Assembly: GCA_035539855.1 (NCBI GenBank)
Contig: DATLHO010000087.1
Location: 1-7,542 of the forward strand
Source of the DNA: DATLHO01 sp035539855
GTDB taxonomy: Bacteria; Bacteroidota; Ignavibacteria; OLB7
DNA: 7,542 nt
Reading direction: 5' to 3'
Made by a program: the position numbers and the translations under genes. Within the stretch, counting starts at the first letter, position 1. Every line of letters starts with the position of its first letter. The notes beneath the pieces are model-generated. The model was not told where the DNA came from. It searched no databases and saw nothing but the letters and a program-made list of their open reading frames with translations. Shown here in pieces: positions 6,750-7,542 of the stretch.

Positions 6750-7542
6750 CGAAACGCCGACGACGGCCTCCGCCGTCGAGCTCCTCGAGGAGCGAGCCGA
6801 GACGATCGCCCGCTCGATCGTCGATGCCGAGTTCCGGAGCCGTCCGGAGCTCGAGGAGCGGTATGGCGCGGCCGGCCGGCGCAAATGCGAGAAGGACGCG
6901 CTGTACCATCTCTCCTACCTCGCCGAGGCCGCCAGCGCGGGGGCGCCGGAGTTGTTCGTTGAGTACGTCGGCTGGGCACGGGGCCTTCTCGAAGGTCGCG
7001 GCATCGATGCCGACGACCTCGTCGTCAACCTCCGATTCCTCCGCGACGCGATCGCGCAGGAGCTGCCGGGCGATGCCGCCGCGGCGATCGGCGCGTACGT
7101 CGAGCACGGGATAGAGAGTCTCGAGAGTGATGTCGAGCGTACGAGCGGGACGCTGGACGTCGACGAGCGCACGCCGCACGCCGAGATCGCCGCGCTGTAC
7201 CTTGCGCGCCTGCTCGACGCCGACCGCCAGGCCGCCAGCAGACTCATCCTCGAGGCCGTGCGCGGTGGGATGAGCGTGCGCGACGTGTACCTGTACGTCT
7301 TCCAGCCGACCCAGCACGAGATCGGGCGGCTCTGGCAGCTCAACAGGATCAGCGTCGCGCAGGAGCATTACTGCACGGCGGCGACGCAACTGGTGATGGG
7401 TCAGCTCTACGAGCAGATCTTCTCGAGCGAGCGCAACGGCTACTCGATGGTCGCCACGTGCGTCACCGGAGACCTGCACGAGATCGGCATCAGAATGATC
7501 GCGGACTTCTTCGAGATGGATGGCTGGGACACGTACTACCTC
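6736..7542 (+). CDS. Cobalamin (B12)-binding protein with CarH-like motif (3' partial)
   Basis: An open frame from the ATG at 6736 runs 269 codons to the window end with no stop. Residues about 15-130 form an Ala/Glu/Arg/Leu-rich, probably all-helical domain that I do not recognise; it includes ERYGAAGRRKCEKDA (46-60) and HLSYL (63-67). There is no MerR-type helix-turn-helix. Residues about 149-229 resemble the four-helix B12-binding cap and contain W200-x9-E210-H211, the pattern that packs on adenosylcobalamin in CarH. From about 236 a Rossmann B12-binding domain begins, with TGDLHEIG: D246-x-H248-x-x-G251, where H248 would be the lower axial cobalt ligand. The Trp-to-His distance (48) is close to that in Thermus CarH (W131 to H177, 46). 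The residue after the Trp is Gln201, where CarH has the His (H132) that ligates cobalt after light. It overlaps the ABM gene by 14 bases. No strong ribosome binding site precedes it, so coupled translation is likely. Light sensing, corrinoid sensing and methyl-group chemistry all remain possible. Confidence 0.88.
   Translation, partial: MSVPDETPTTASAVELLEERAETIARSIVDAEFRSRPELEERYGAAGRRKCEKDALYHLSYLAEAASAGAPELFVEYVGWARGLLEGRGIDADDLVVNLRFLRDAIAQELPGDAAAAIGAYVEHGIESLESDVERTSGTLDVDERTPHAEIAALYLARLLDADRQAASRLILEAVRGGMSVRDVYLYVFQPTQHEIGRLWQLNRISVAQEHYCTAATQLVMGQLYEQIFSSERNGYSMVATCVTGDLHEIGIRMIADFFEMDGWDTYYL

Noticed and set aside
6571..7479. 302-codon minus-strand frame opposite the ABM and B12 genes
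   Set aside because: No recognisable domain, while the + strand frames carry conserved ABM and B12-binding motifs.

Overview
The window is 7.5 kb of GC-rich bacterial DNA, with every recognisable gene on the + strand. It looks like a sensory and signalling locus: the tail of a receiver-domain protein, two complete hybrid histidine kinases, a small ABM-fold (antibiotic biosynthesis monooxygenase/heme-degrading type) protein, and the first 269 residues of a cobalamin (B12)-binding protein that runs off the right edge. No tRNA, rRNA, CRISPR array, insertion sequence or phage gene was seen. The host cannot be fixed from the sequence. High GC, strong third-position GC, long stop-free antisense frames and large PAS/GAF kinases fit environmental high-GC groups such as Deltaproteobacteria/Myxococcota-like bacteria, Acidobacteria, Gemmatimonadetes or Actinobacteria, but this is only a guess from style.

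Layout: (1) 1-181, the last 59 codons of a receiver domain, probably the end of another hybrid kinase. (2) 182-327, a 146-base gap with a short palindrome followed by a T run; no convincing promoter or terminator. (3) 328-4392, a 1354-residue membrane-anchored hybrid kinase with four predicted membrane helices (DUF4118/KdpD-like), coiled coil, PAS, PAS, GAF, GAF, GAF, HisKA, HATPase and receiver. (4) 4393-4470, a short gap with a perfect 6-bp hairpin just after the stop codon. (5) 4471-6348, a 625-residue soluble hybrid kinase with a short receiver-like N-terminus, GAF, HisKA, HATPase and receiver. (6) 6423-6749, a 108-residue ABM-fold protein with a good ribosome binding site. (7) 6736-7542, a cobalamin-binding protein overlapping the previous gene by 14 bases and cut by the window end.

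The receiver at the left edge and the receiver of the second kinase share 32 of 46 C-terminal residues, so two related proteins flank the large membrane kinase. This suggests duplication within the locus. None of the visible proteins carries a DNA-binding domain, so output must come from phosphotransfer or protein contacts, or from genes outside the window.

The most interesting part is the right end. The B12 protein has the W-x9-E-H motif typical of CarH-type adenosylcobalamin photoreceptors and the D-x-H-x-x-G lower-ligand motif. It lacks a MerR-type DNA-binding domain, and the histidine that follows the Trp in CarH is a glutamine here. Joined by overlap to an ABM-fold protein with an IsdG-like Trp/His pair and set behind two kinases, it suggests a light-, redox- or corrinoid-linked sensory module. 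That functional reading is inference; the motifs and gene order are directly visible.
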